From a virus: a stretch of 36,516 nt of DNA. The position numbers and the translations under genes are program-made. This document shows, one piece after another, positions 16,988-24,786 of this stretch (positions within the stretch are counted from its first letter, which is position 1; each line of letters begins with the position of its first letter). The stretch is from positions 1 through 36,516 of IMG/VR virus record IMGVR_UViG_3300038701_002510, one strand, 5' to 3'. A model generated the notes under the pieces. It was not told the origin of the DNA. It searched no databases and saw only the letters and a list, made by a program, of their open reading frames with translations.

Positions 16988-17980
16988 CTATTCTTTGGGT
17001 TCCTTGCCAAATTTGGCCTTGTACTTTTCTTTGTACTCCTCTGGGAAGTTGTCTCTAAGGGTCACAAGCTTGTTTTGCTTGTCAAGCTCATCCCAAGACA
17101 GTTTTTGGAGCTCTGCCAATTGTCCTTTGGCCTTTTCATCCTTGCCCTCCAACTGAGAGGCAACGCTCTTATTTTCTGGCATGGTGGCAAGTAATGCCTC
17201 GGCATCCTCAAGCTTCATTTTCTTGAAGTGGGAAACTTGGTCTTTTGTGATCTTGCCCTTGCTTTCGGCATCGGTCAACAACACCTCCATTTTGTCATCA
17301 GCGGCCTTTTTCTCGGCATCTGCCAATTTGGTCTCGGCATCGTTTTTCTCGGTGGTCAAGGTCTCTATTTTAGAGGCTTGGTTTTCGGCCAAGGTCACCA
17401 ATGAGGCGACCACAGCAGTAGCTTCCATTTCTTTCCCTTCTGAAAGGTTCAGCAATTTGGCCTGTTGGGCCGACAAATTGATTTTCATAGTATTAACGGT
17501 TTTTGGATTCTTGGGTTTGTACACATCACTCAGGCCCACCATTTTGTCATTCTCATCATAAAGAGCAATGGCCAAAGCCTCTGGATTGCTTCCAATGTCA
17601 CAGATGCTGATTTCTCTCAACTCGGATTCCCAGAGCCAGAGCTCTCCATTTTCATCCTCTTTGAACTCTATTGGATAAAGACCTGCACTGGCCATCCTAT
17701 AGGTGCCGTTCTCAACCTTGCCATATATCTTCAATGCAAAGTCATCCGTGTCATCAAACATTGGCAGTGCACTCATTTTCTCCCCTTCCACCTTTAGGTC
17801 AGTCATATTGCCCAAAGCCAAAACCTCCTCTTTGCTCTTGCCCGTAGGACGGCTGTGCATCCATAACATGATGGGGTTGTTTTGGTACCTGGTAAGATTG
17901 ATGCCCTCGGTACGCACACGAAAACCGTATGTGTTTTTTGCCTGGGTAGATACTACTATGCGCTTACTGCTTTTTTTCAT
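16988..17980 (-). CDS. Prohead protease fused to a scaffold-like coiled coil
   Basis: 330 aa. Residues 1-145 resemble S78-type HK97 prohead proteases: His42 in MLWMHSRP, Ser98 in TYRMASAGLYP, and acidic residues in ELREISICDIGSNPEA (about 120-134). Residues about 190-265 form a Lys/Glu/Ala-rich coiled coil typical of scaffolds, followed by a charged helical tail ending KAKFGKEPKE. The protein would guide capsid assembly and then cleave the scaffold and perhaps the capsid N-terminus. It is the first gene of the leftward structural operon, starting at the divergent promoter region. A protease-scaffold fusion is common in tailed phages and in the Mu I/Z nested arrangement; here an internal Met (MKINLSAQQAKLLNL, residue ~164) could give a separate scaffold start. 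Confidence 0.8.
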   Translation of the reverse strand: MKKSSKRIVVSTQAKNTYGFRVRTEGINLTRYQNNPIMLWMHSRPTGKSKEEVLALGNMTDLKVEGEKMSALPMFDDTDDFALKIYGKVENGTYRMASAGLYPIEFKEDENGELWLWESELREISICDIGSNPEALAIALYDENDKMVGLSDVYKPKNPKTVNTMKINLSAQQAKLLNLSEGKEMEATAVVASLVTLAENQASKIETLTTEKNDAETKLADAEKKAADDKMEVLLTDAESKGKITKDQVSHFKKMKLEDAEALLATMPENKSVASQLEGKDEKAKGQLAELQKLSWDELDKQNKLVTLRDNFPEEYKEKYKAKFGKEPKE

Positions 17981-18143
17981 GTTTCATCATTGTGATGTTG
18001 CCGACAAAATAAAAGCGGGTATTGCCCCTAAAAAAACGAAGGTGCAGGAATGGTCAAGACAGTCACACTCTTTTGGTATAGATCATTTACCCCTTATAAC
18101 ACAAGGGTTTTATATAGGTATGCCAATGGTGCAAATTTGCCCT
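17981..18143. promoter_or_regulatory. Divergent late promoter region
   Basis: This 163-bp stretch separates the leftward structural operon from the rightward packaging operon, so it must hold two promoters or their activator sites. On the minus strand, TATTTTG near 18006-18012 is one base short of the Bacteroidetes -7 box TAnnTTTG. On the plus strand, TTTG at 18072-18075 is followed 19 bp later by TATAACAC, a weak match. A small inverted repeat CCCTT/AAGGG (18091-18095 with 18103-18107) sits near the plus-strand start and could be an activator or operator site. None of these is strong, as expected for promoters needing a phage activator. Confidence 0.4.
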
Positions 18144-18593
18144 ATGTCAAGAACACAGACGAATCAACAGAAAAAAGAGTTTGCCAAGCTACTGTACGTC
18201 AAGGAGGGCGTTACCGTTCAAAAGGAGTTGGCAGAGCGGGTGGGCGTATCTGAGCAGACCATCAGCAAATGGGTCAATAAGGAAAACTGGCAACAGTTCA
18301 GGGCTTCCATGATCATAACCAAAGAGGAGCAGCTGAGCAGGTTGTACCAGCAGCTTACCGAGCTCAATGATTACATCAACAACAGGGAGCCTGGTAAACG
18401 CTTTGCAAATACAAAGGAAGCCGATACCCTGAGCAAGCTCACCTCTGCCATCAGGCAACTGGAGACAGAGACAAGTCTGGCCGATTCAATCGAAGTGCTC
18501 AAAAAGTTCATCATACACATTAGACAGGATGACTTTGTGAAGGCCAAGGAAGTGACCGCCCTGGCAGATGGCTTTTTAAAAACATTGACCTAA
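18144..18593 (+). CDS. Small terminase subunit-like HTH protein
   Basis: 149 aa from the ATG at 18144; an in-frame ATG at 18120 would add 8 residues. Residues about 15-45 form a helix-turn-helix (KEGVTVQKELAERVGVSEQT, then ISKWVNKENW), and the remainder is helical (oligomerisation). This is the layout of small terminase subunits of Mu-like phages, which bind packaging-site DNA and recruit the large subunit. It is the first gene of the rightward operon and ends 3 bp before the large terminase gene. The reading frame stays open upstream across the divergent region, but that extension has no coding character. Confidence 0.7.
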   Translation: MSRTQTNQQKKEFAKLLYVKEGVTVQKELAERVGVSEQTISKWVNKENWQQFRASMIITKEEQLSRLYQQLTELNDYINNREPGKRFANTKEADTLSKLTSAIRQLETETSLADSIEVLKKFIIHIRQDDFVKAKEVTALADGFLKTLT

Positions 18594-18596
18594 TAC

Positions 18597-20102
18597 ATGC
18601 GTAAACTAAAAGACAAACAGGCTGAGATTGATTGGGATGAGTTTGTGTTGAACATGAACAGGGAGAGCCCTGTTGACCTACATGAGACCACAGCTGAAAA
18701 AAAGAAGCGCATTGAAAAACTGGAGGCGAACCCCCAGGAATGGAAAAAATACTATTTCACGACCTATTTCACCGCTGATTCGCCCCGCTTTCACATTAGG
18801 AGCTCCAAAAGGGTATTGAACAACCCAGAATGGATTGAGGCCCGTGTTTGGTCAAGGGAACTCTCCAAAACAGGGCTGACCATGATGGATGTCCTGTACC
18901 TGACCCTTACGGGAAAGAAGAGCAATGTGGTCTTGACCAGTAACAGCAAGGACAATGCTGAAAGGCTTTTAAGGCCCTACAAGCTGCTCTTGGAGAAAAA
19001 CAATAGGATCATCAATGACTATGGCCAGCAGGAAAAGCATGGCAGTTGGTCGGATAGTGAATTTATCACCAGGAAAGGAGTAGCGTTTAGGGCACTTGGT
19101 AAGGGTCAATCACCCAGGGGTACCAGAAACGAGGCCAAAAGGCCAGATGTTCTCATTGTGGATGACTTTGACACTGATGAGGATTGCAGGAACCCTGAGA
19201 CCATTGACAAGTATTGGGATTGGCTGGAAGGTGCATTTTATGCCACACGTTCCATCAGTGACCCATTATTGTTCATATTCTGTGGCAACATCATTGCTGA
19301 GGATTGTACAGCGGTCAAAATGAAGGATATGGCCGACCATTATGAAGTGGTCAATATCCGTGACAAGAACGGCAAGAGCACCTGGCCCGAAAAGAACACC
19401 GAGGCCATGATTGATAGGGTGCTTTCCAAAATAAGCTACAACTCCGCACAGGCAGAGTATTTCAACAACCCCATCAAAAAAGGTAAGGTTTTCAAGACTT
19501 TGCACTATAAAAAACTGCCCCCATTGAACCGCTATAAGTTCATGGTGGCCTATACCGACCCATCATACAAAAAGTCAAAGAAAAATGACTACAAGGCCAC
19601 CGCCTTGATTGGAAGGTACAAGGATGAGTACCACGTGCACAAAGTATATTGTGACCAGACCAGTACGGCAAATATGCTGGATTGGCAGTATGAGATAAGG
19701 AAGATGGTGGGCAGCAAGGTTCCTGTATTCTTTTTGATTGAATGGCCAGCAATTGATGACCCAATCAAGGATGAGATCAAAAAGGCCAACAAAAGGCATG
19801 GCACCACATTGCCACTGAAAGCGGATGAGCGGGTAAAGCCAGATAAGTTCTACAGGATTGAGAGCCTACTGGAGCCGCTTAACCGAAATGAGAAACTGTG
19901 GTTTGATGAGAGATTAAAGCCCAGTGATCACATGAAAAACATGGAGGCCCAGTTTTTGGCACTTTCACCCACCAGCAGGGCGCATGACGATGGCCCAGAT
20001 GCCGTGGAGGGTGCAGTGTTCGCAATAGATTCAAAAACAAGGATGGACGTGGGGAAAATAGAGACCCATAGACCCGAAAAGTATAAACCTAAACACTGGT
20101 AA
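18597..20102 (+). CDS. Large terminase subunit (Mu gp28-like)
   Basis: 501 aa. The N-terminal ATPase has a deviant Walker A near residues 86-92 (SRELSKT) and a Walker B at 185-192 (VLIVDDFD), with IFCGN at 227-231 as a coupling-type segment. The C-terminal RNase H-fold nuclease shows AYTDPSY (Asp321), an acidic and hydrophobic stretch VFFLIEW (about 377-383), and DDGPDAVEG (Asp468). These are the hallmarks of the motor that cuts and packages DNA; in Mu-like phages it packages headful from within the integrated copy into flanking host DNA. It follows the small terminase by 3 bp and precedes gp36-like by 1 bp. Confidence 0.9.
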   Translation: MRKLKDKQAEIDWDEFVLNMNRESPVDLHETTAEKKKRIEKLEANPQEWKKYYFTTYFTADSPRFHIRSSKRVLNNPEWIEARVWSRELSKTGLTMMDVLYLTLTGKKSNVVLTSNSKDNAERLLRPYKLLLEKNNRIINDYGQQEKHGSWSDSEFITRKGVAFRALGKGQSPRGTRNEAKRPDVLIVDDFDTDEDCRNPETIDKYWDWLEGAFYATRSISDPLLFIFCGNIIAEDCTAVKMKDMADHYEVVNIRDKNGKSTWPEKNTEAMIDRVLSKISYNSAQAEYFNNPIKKGKVFKTLHYKKLPPLNRYKFMVAYTDPSYKKSKKNDYKATALIGRYKDEYHVHKVYCDQTSTANMLDWQYEIRKMVGSKVPVFFLIEWPAIDDPIKDEIKKANKRHGTTLPLKADERVKPDKFYRIESLLEPLNRNEKLWFDERLKPSDHMKNMEAQFLALSPTSRAHDDGPDAVEGAVFAIDSKTRMDVGKIETHRPEKYKPKHW

Positions 20103-20103
20103 G

Positions 20104-20517
20104 ATGTTAGCAAAAGCGGATTTCAACACCCATATTTACACTGAGCTGATAAATGTAATACAGCGCAATGATGATACTATTTTGACTACTGCCATTGCAG
20201 CAGCTGAAAGCGAGGCAAAGGGGTACCTGAGCCGATATGATACAGATTCCCTTTTTGCTCAGGCTGGCCAAGACAGAGACCCTGCTCTATTGATGCGGTT
20301 GAAGGATATGGCCGCTTGGCATTTCATCACCCTGGCAAATGCTGATATAGACCTGGAAGTTAGAAAGACCCGCTATGATGAGGCAAAGAGCTGGTTGAAG
20401 GATGTACAGAGTGGAAAGGTTCACATGAAGGACTGGCCACTGCCAACAGAAGATGAGCCAGGAGACAACGATATAATCAAGGTTAGCTCCAGGACAAAGA
20501 GAGACACTAACTGGTAA
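20104..20517 (+). CDS. Mu gp36-like (DUF1320) head-completion protein
   Basis: 137 aa, all-helical N-terminal part with the pattern ILTTAIAAAESEAKGYLSRY followed by DPALLMRLKDMAAWHFITLANADIDLEVRKTRYDEA written here only as its key segments: an acidic helix, an AAWHFI helix, and RKTRYDEAKSWL. This matches DUF1320/gp36 proteins, thought to be adaptors at the portal that join head and tail. In Mu it is encoded after the capsid; here it lies between terminase and portal. It follows the terminase by 1 bp and precedes the portal fusion by 20 bp. The Asp/Glu-rich tail ends TKRDTNW. Confidence 0.75.
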   Translation: MLAKADFNTHIYTELINVIQRNDDTILTTAIAAAESEAKGYLSRYDTDSLFAQAGQDRDPALLMRLKDMAAWHFITLANADIDLEVRKTRYDEAKSWLKDVQSGKVHMKDWPLPTEDEPGDNDIIKVSSRTKRDTNW

Positions 20518-20537
20518 ACCGTTTAAACACCGTTCAA

Positions 20538-23189
20538 ATGAATACTAAAAAGCGATTGAACAACCAACCTGCAAAGAACCCAGCCAACGAGCCTAAGCAG
20601 ATTGTGATACAAAAAATTGATGTGCGCAAACCGATGCGTACAGAGCAGGATATACCCAAATGGAGGCAGGCGGTCAAATCCGCTGAGGGAATCAACCCCA
20701 GGAGAAAACTTTTGTACACCCTTTACACCGATGTTGACGGTGATGGACATGTGGAAAGCGTTGTGGGCAAGCGCAAGGATGCGGTGGTTGCCGCAAATTG
20801 GCAGTTTCTTGACAAAGAAGGCCGACCAGTCGAAGCGGTAAACCAGCTCATTGATACAGTTGGATTTGATGATATGCTCAATGAAATAATGGCCTCCAGG
20901 TTCTGGGGGTACAGCATACTTGAGCCAAAATTTTGGCAGGCCCTTGACGGTTCCTGGGAAATGAGTGCTGGTCTTTTACCTAGATACCATTACCGAGTGG
21001 AGGCAGGTATCATCAGTTATGATGGAATAGGTGATGATGGTGTGAACATCAGGGAGGGAAGATACCTAAAGACCGTTATGGAAGTGGGCAAGGTGGATGA
21101 CCTTGGGCTATATATGAAAGCTGCACCCTACTATGTTCTCAAGAGAGGCGGTCTGGGAGATTATGCGGCATTCATACAGACCTTTGGAAACCCCATAATA
21201 GATGCAACGTGGGATGGAGTGGATGAGAGCCAAAGACAGAAACTGGATGAGGCTCTGAGAAACATAGGTGCTGGAGGCACGATCATTAGGCCAGATGGCA
21301 CTGAGGTCACGGTTATTGAAAACAAGACCAAAGATACTGGCAGTGCTCATGGTGAGTTTATCAAGATTCTCAATACTGAGATCAGTAAAGCTCTTTTAGG
21401 TACCACTGAGACCACAGAGAGCAGTAACAGCTCTGGATATGCCCAAAGCAAGACCCACGGTGAAGCGGATGACCGAAAGCATGACAACGATATAACGTAC
21501 ACCAGGAAAGTGCTCAACAGTCGCTTTGTTCGTGTATTGCATGCGCACGGTTTTGACGTTGAGGGTGGAAGGTTCGTTGTACAAGGGGAAGATACCGAGC
21601 TGACCCTAAAAGAAATGTTCGAGCTCCAGAGCAAATTGGTCAAAGAACAAAATTTACCAGTAGATGATGATTACTGGTACGAGACCTACAGACTTCCCAA
21701 ACCAGAGGATTATGAGGCACAAAAAAAGAAAATGGATGAGAAGCGGGATGGTAGGCAAGACCCACCAGAACCACCCAAGCCAGGCAATAAAAAATCAAAG
21801 CCCAAAAAAGCCAATGAAACTGATGAAGAGGAGGAGCAGGATGTTGAGCTGATGTGGTATAAAAAGGCCTGGAAAAACATGATAGGTTTTTTTCTTCCAG
21901 CCCCAGCGGTGACGACTGGGGCAGCTCAGGCATGTTCACACCACCACATCAAACTGGCCGAAAATGAAACGGTTGACAATACTGCACTTTTAAAGCGGAT
22001 TTATGATGCTGGAGGTGCAAACAGTTTTGATGCGGAGCTTTTTCACCATACGGCAAAGGTTTTGACCCAAGGATTCAAAAAGGGCTATGCAAGTAAGGAC
22101 AATGTGGAGCTTTCCATCAATATTGGTTTCAGCTATGGAGGAGACGACCCAGCAACCTTGACCGCATTTGAGCAAAACCTTTTTAAGTTCTCAGCAGGCA
22201 AGACACTTGGACAGGTTCAAGAGTTAAACCAGTTTTTTAGACAGAGCAAATCCTTTGAGGAGTTCCTTGCCCTTGCCCAGGACAAAGTTGATGTTTTCAA
22301 CCGTCAATGGCTGGAGACAGAATATACCACAGCTGTACTCACTGGAGAGGCAGCTGCTACATACAACAGGCTAAAGGGGCAAACTGATATTTTTCCATAT
22401 TGGACTTACAAGACAGCTGGAGACCATTTGGTAAGGCCAGCCCATCAATTACTTGAGGGCTTGACATTGCCAGCAAATGACCCCAGATGGAAAAAGATTT
22501 TCCCACCCAATGGGTGGAAATGTAGGTGCTACATTGTGCCCAGGATGGCCCATGAGGTGGATAAAAGTTTATTGAAGGCCATGAGGGATAGGGCAGACAA
22601 TTATCTGAACAGCTCACAGGGTTTGCAGGAAGCTGCCACTGGATGGAGCGTTAATAGGGTTGATAGCGGTGAAGTCTTTACTGCAAACCAGCAGTACATT
22701 AGGAAATTCAAGGGAAAGGCAAGCAAAAAGCTCAATGCCCTAGGCCCTAGTGATTTTGGCCTAAAGAGTTTTTCCAATGCCAAAAAATCAGAAGTGATAC
22801 CTGCCCAATATGAGGGTGATGCCAAAGACTTTTACAATAAAATGGAAGAGCTGGACGGCAAAAAGATTGTACGTGATTACAATAAGAGGCCACTGTTTGT
22901 AAACGCCAAAAACTTTGATAGGCATACCAGTGATGACAGAAAACGAAGGGCCCACCGTGCGGTTTGGGTACATGCCATGCAGGAGACCCTGGAGAAACCA
23001 GATGAAGTTTGGTTGAACGGCTCACTATTGGAAGATATGCTGTACATCAAATACTTTGAGGATATGGCTTTGGTGGTCAGGGGAAAAATCGGGATTTCGG
23101 GAATGGAGCTCATAAGCTGGTTCCAATTGGCCGAAAAGAAGGCTACTATTGATAAGGTGAGAAAAGGCCTTTTGGTGTTAAATAAATAA
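20538..23189 (+). CDS. Portal (DUF935) fused to gpF-like head protein and C-terminal nuclease-like domain
   Basis: 883 aa. Residues about 20-400 match the Mu gp29/DUF935 portal, including a stretch around IIRPDGTEVTVIE and the LLGTTETTESSNSSGYAQSK segment. A Pro/Lys/Glu-rich linker spans about 405-440. Residues about 470-680 resemble Mu gpF/SPP1 gp7 minor head proteins, with GDHLVRPAHQLLEG and PPNGWKCRCYIVPR (Cys near 661 and 663). Residues about 750-883 look like the phage barnase/EndoU/colicin/RelE-like (PBECR) nuclease domains that follow gpF-like proteins: HTSDDRKRRAHRAVWVHAM, LEKPDEVWLN, then strands to the end. Mu encodes portal and gpF separately, so this is a three-part fusion. The encoded nuclease could be injected with DNA or be vestigial. 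Confidence 0.8.
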   Translation: MNTKKRLNNQPAKNPANEPKQIVIQKIDVRKPMRTEQDIPKWRQAVKSAEGINPRRKLLYTLYTDVDGDGHVESVVGKRKDAVVAANWQFLDKEGRPVEAVNQLIDTVGFDDMLNEIMASRFWGYSILEPKFWQALDGSWEMSAGLLPRYHYRVEAGIISYDGIGDDGVNIREGRYLKTVMEVGKVDDLGLYMKAAPYYVLKRGGLGDYAAFIQTFGNPIIDATWDGVDESQRQKLDEALRNIGAGGTIIRPDGTEVTVIENKTKDTGSAHGEFIKILNTEISKALLGTTETTESSNSSGYAQSKTHGEADDRKHDNDITYTRKVLNSRFVRVLHAHGFDVEGGRFVVQGEDTELTLKEMFELQSKLVKEQNLPVDDDYWYETYRLPKPEDYEAQKKKMDEKRDGRQDPPEPPKPGNKKSKPKKANETDEEEEQDVELMWYKKAWKNMIGFFLPAPAVTTGAAQACSHHHIKLAENETVDNTALLKRIYDAGGANSFDAELFHHTAKVLTQGFKKGYASKDNVELSINIGFSYGGDDPATLTAFEQNLFKFSAGKTLGQVQELNQFFRQSKSFEEFLALAQDKVDVFNRQWLETEYTTAVLTGEAAATYNRLKGQTDIFPYWTYKTAGDHLVRPAHQLLEGLTLPANDPRWKKIFPPNGWKCRCYIVPRMAHEVDKSLLKAMRDRADNYLNSSQGLQEAATGWSVNRVDSGEVFTANQQYIRKFKGKASKKLNALGPSDFGLKSFSNAKKSEVIPAQYEGDAKDFYNKMEELDGKKIVRDYNKRPLFVNAKNFDRHTSDDRKRRAHRAVWVHAMQETLEKPDEVWLNGSLLEDMLYIKYFEDMALVVRGKIGISGMELISWFQLAEKKATIDKVRKGLLVLNK

Positions 23190-23282
23190 GCGGGTTGATT
23201 GCCGTGCCCCGCTGCCTCGTTCAGCCGTTTGGGCCCCCATCACCCGCTAGGTGCTGGCCCATTCTTAACCGAGGCACGGCAA
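23189..23282 (+). other. GC-rich structured intergenic RNA, candidate pseudoknot
   Basis: The 114-bp gap after the portal-fusion gene holds several complementary pairs. TTGCCGTGCC (23199-23208) pairs perfectly with GGCACGGCAA (23273-23282). AGCGGGT (23189-23195) pairs with ACCCGCT (23242-23248), crossing the first stem. GGGCC (23231-23235) pairs with GGCCC (23256-23260). TGCCTCG (23213-23219) can instead pair with CGAGGCA (23270-23276), competing with the first stem. GC content is well above the surroundings and no ORF is seen. The function is unknown; a cis-acting RNA controlling the gpG-like gene 22 bp downstream is one option. Confidence 0.55.
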
Positions 23283-23303
23283 CTGTGATACAAAGGTACA
23301 AAA

Positions 23304-23819
23304 ATGAGCAATATAGAGCGCATAAATACGGGATTTGCAAGGTTTGATGACAATTTTAGAACCATTGTGCCCAACATTGTGGCCGAGACCGCAAACGAGT
23401 ACTTTAGAGATCGCTTTAAGCAAGAGAATTGGGATGGGGTGCCATGGAAACCCCTTAGCGCAAAATATGCGGCAAAAAAAACCAGAGGGCGTGGCCGTAT
23501 TCTTGTAAGGGATGGGATTTTGCTGAACAGTATCAGGCCCACAACGGTAACGCCCAATAGGGTTGTAATCACCGCAGGTAACAGCCGCACCCCTTATGCC
23601 AGGGTACACAATGAAGGGCTCAGGGTCAGTGGGGTGCAAAAGGTCAGAAGCTACACCAACAGTAATTTTATGGGGAGGGGCAAGCCCTTGAAGATAAAGG
23701 CCCACCAGAGAACCGTAAACTATAAAATGCCCAAGAGACAGTTTATTGGCCGTAGTCCATTTTTGAATGCAATAATAAAGGAAAGATTGACCAGGGCATG
23801 GAATGCCAGAACACGTTAA
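23304..23819 (+). CDS. Virion morphogenesis protein (Mu gpG-like)
   Basis: 171 aa, basic. It shows the pattern of the phage virion morphogenesis family: an N-terminal helix, then FRDRFKQENWDGVPWKPLS, a Lys/Arg-rich KKTRGRGRILVRDGILLNSI, then strands with NSRTPYARVHNEGL, and a C-terminal PKRQFIGRSPFLNAIIKERL. In Mu this protein takes part in head-tail joining or tail completion. It starts 22 bp after a structured RNA segment and precedes the next gene by 9 bp. Confidence 0.85.
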   Translation: MSNIERINTGFARFDDNFRTIVPNIVAETANEYFRDRFKQENWDGVPWKPLSAKYAAKKTRGRGRILVRDGILLNSIRPTTVTPNRVVITAGNSRTPYARVHNEGLRVSGVQKVRSYTNSNFMGRGKPLKIKAHQRTVNYKMPKRQFIGRSPFLNAIIKERLTRAWNARTR

Positions 23820-23828
23820 AAATAAGAT

Positions 23829-24257
23829 ATGAAAACACTTTTTAAAGAGCTTACAGCGCAATTGGAGACCATTGCTGAACTCAAATGGATTGATAAGGAC
23901 AAAGGACAAATGAACTTTGAAAAGCCGCCTATACTTTTCCCTGCTGCATTGGTGACACTTTCACTCCCAAATACCCAAAATGATAATAGGCTCCAGCAAT
24001 CTGGAGAGGCAAGGATTGAGGTAAAGCTTTGCTTTGATTGGGGTGGTAACACCAACCATGTGACCCCAGAGGCAGATAGGGATAACAGCTTGAGCTATTA
24101 TGATATTATGGATGCGGTTTTCAATAAATTACAGGGGTGGAAATCCAGTGAGGTCACTCCTCTGGAGAGAAGGAGCTTAGTGCCTTTGCAAAGGCCCGAC
24201 CATTACACCACAGAGGTCATGGTGTTCTCTAGCAGTTTTAGGGAGACTGTATCTTAG
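23829..24257 (+). CDS. Mu gp37-like/tail terminator-like protein
   Basis: 142 aa, mixed helix-strand. It starts with a helix (KTLFKELTAQLETIAELKWI), then FPAALVTLSLPN, and a strand EARIEVKLCFDW, a DIMDAVFNKLQGW helix and closing strands (TTEVMVFSSSFRETVS). This order resembles small tail-terminator/neck proteins and the gp37 group that follow gpG in Mu-like clusters. It is the last gene of the rightward head operon. Its 3' end overlaps the convergent HTH-like gene by 20 bp, leaving no room for a separate terminator. Confidence 0.6.
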   Translation: MKTLFKELTAQLETIAELKWIDKDKGQMNFEKPPILFPAALVTLSLPNTQNDNRLQQSGEARIEVKLCFDWGGNTNHVTPEADRDNSLSYYDIMDAVFNKLQGWKSSEVTPLERRSLVPLQRPDHYTTEVMVFSSSFRETVS

Positions 24258-24579
24258 CAATCAAAGGCTTTCCTGACCAATCATACCACGGGTACCTTTT
24301 TTTTAGGTCACCCGTTTTTGTTTGCTCCTCCACCATGATATTAATGGTGGCCAAGCGTTCCTTTAAAAGCCTGGTTATGGTTCTATGGCTCACACAAAAC
24401 TCCTTTTCCAATTGTACCAGGCAATCATCATATCTGAGGCGACAAATACTGGTGTGGTAATAAAACCTGCAAGCAAGCATGTCCAATCGGTCATCCTGGT
24501 AGGGGCCTTTTTTAGTATGCCCGCCTTTGGGAAGTGAGCTCTGAACTGTGTTTTTATATAGTACGTTCTCTCCTTTCAC
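24238..24579 (-). CDS. Putative HTH DNA-binding regulator at the end of the early operon
   Basis: 113 aa. The middle (about 33-80) reads RLDMLACRFYYHTSICRLRY, then DDCLVQLEKEFCVSHRTITRLLKE; the second part is a convincing helix-turn-helix with a short turn at CVSHRT. The C-terminus ends KRYPWYDWSGKPLIAKIQSP. As the promoter-distal gene of the early operon, it occupies the place where Mu encodes its middle/late activators (Mor, C), so a late-gene activator is a reasonable guess, but Mor/C motifs are not seen. It overlaps the convergent head gene by 20 bp. It could equally bind DNA in replication. Confidence 0.6.
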   Translation of the reverse strand: MKGENVLYKNTVQSSLPKGGHTKKGPYQDDRLDMLACRFYYHTSICRLRYDDCLVQLEKEFCVSHRTITRLLKERLATINIMVEEQTKTGDLKKRYPWYDWSGKPLIAKIQSP

Positions 24580-24590
24580 TTAACTATATC

Positions 24591-24785
24591 CTATTTTGGG
24601 TCTTTTAGATTTGCTAACAAAACTTTTATTTCTTCCATCTTTTCAATCACTTCATCACAAGTTATTTGATGAGCACTAGGATATTGTTTTGTTCCATCTT
24701 CTTTAATCCACCTTAACGCTTGCTTAATTTGGCATTCAGCATCAATGTATTTCCACTTTATTTGCTCCCTCAAAGGTTTCTTCAT
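24591..24785 (-). CDS. Hypothetical 64-aa helical protein
   Basis: Starting at the ATG one base after the upstream stop (TAAGATG), the product is 64 aa (MKKPLREQIKWKYIDAECQI...); an ATG at 24797 would add four residues and overlap the secreted-protein gene by 11 bp. It is charged and helical throughout (EVIEKMEEIKVLLANLKDPK at the end) with no recognised domain. Its place between the DUF4468-like and HTH genes marks it as an early-operon accessory gene. Confidence 0.5.
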   Translation of the reverse strand: MKKPLREQIKWKYIDAECQIKQALRWIKEDGTKQYPSAHQITCDEVIEKMEEIKVLLANLKDPK

Positions 24786-24786
24786 C

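Noticed and set aside
17703-18143. N-terminal extension of the small terminase frame
   Set aside because: The frame is open upstream, but this part overlaps the protease gene on the other strand and has no protein-like pattern; the start at 18144 fits the HTH protein.
23189-23282. Intrinsic terminator after the portal gene
   Set aside because: There is GC-rich pairing but no following T-run, and the operon continues with a short gap to the gpG-like gene.
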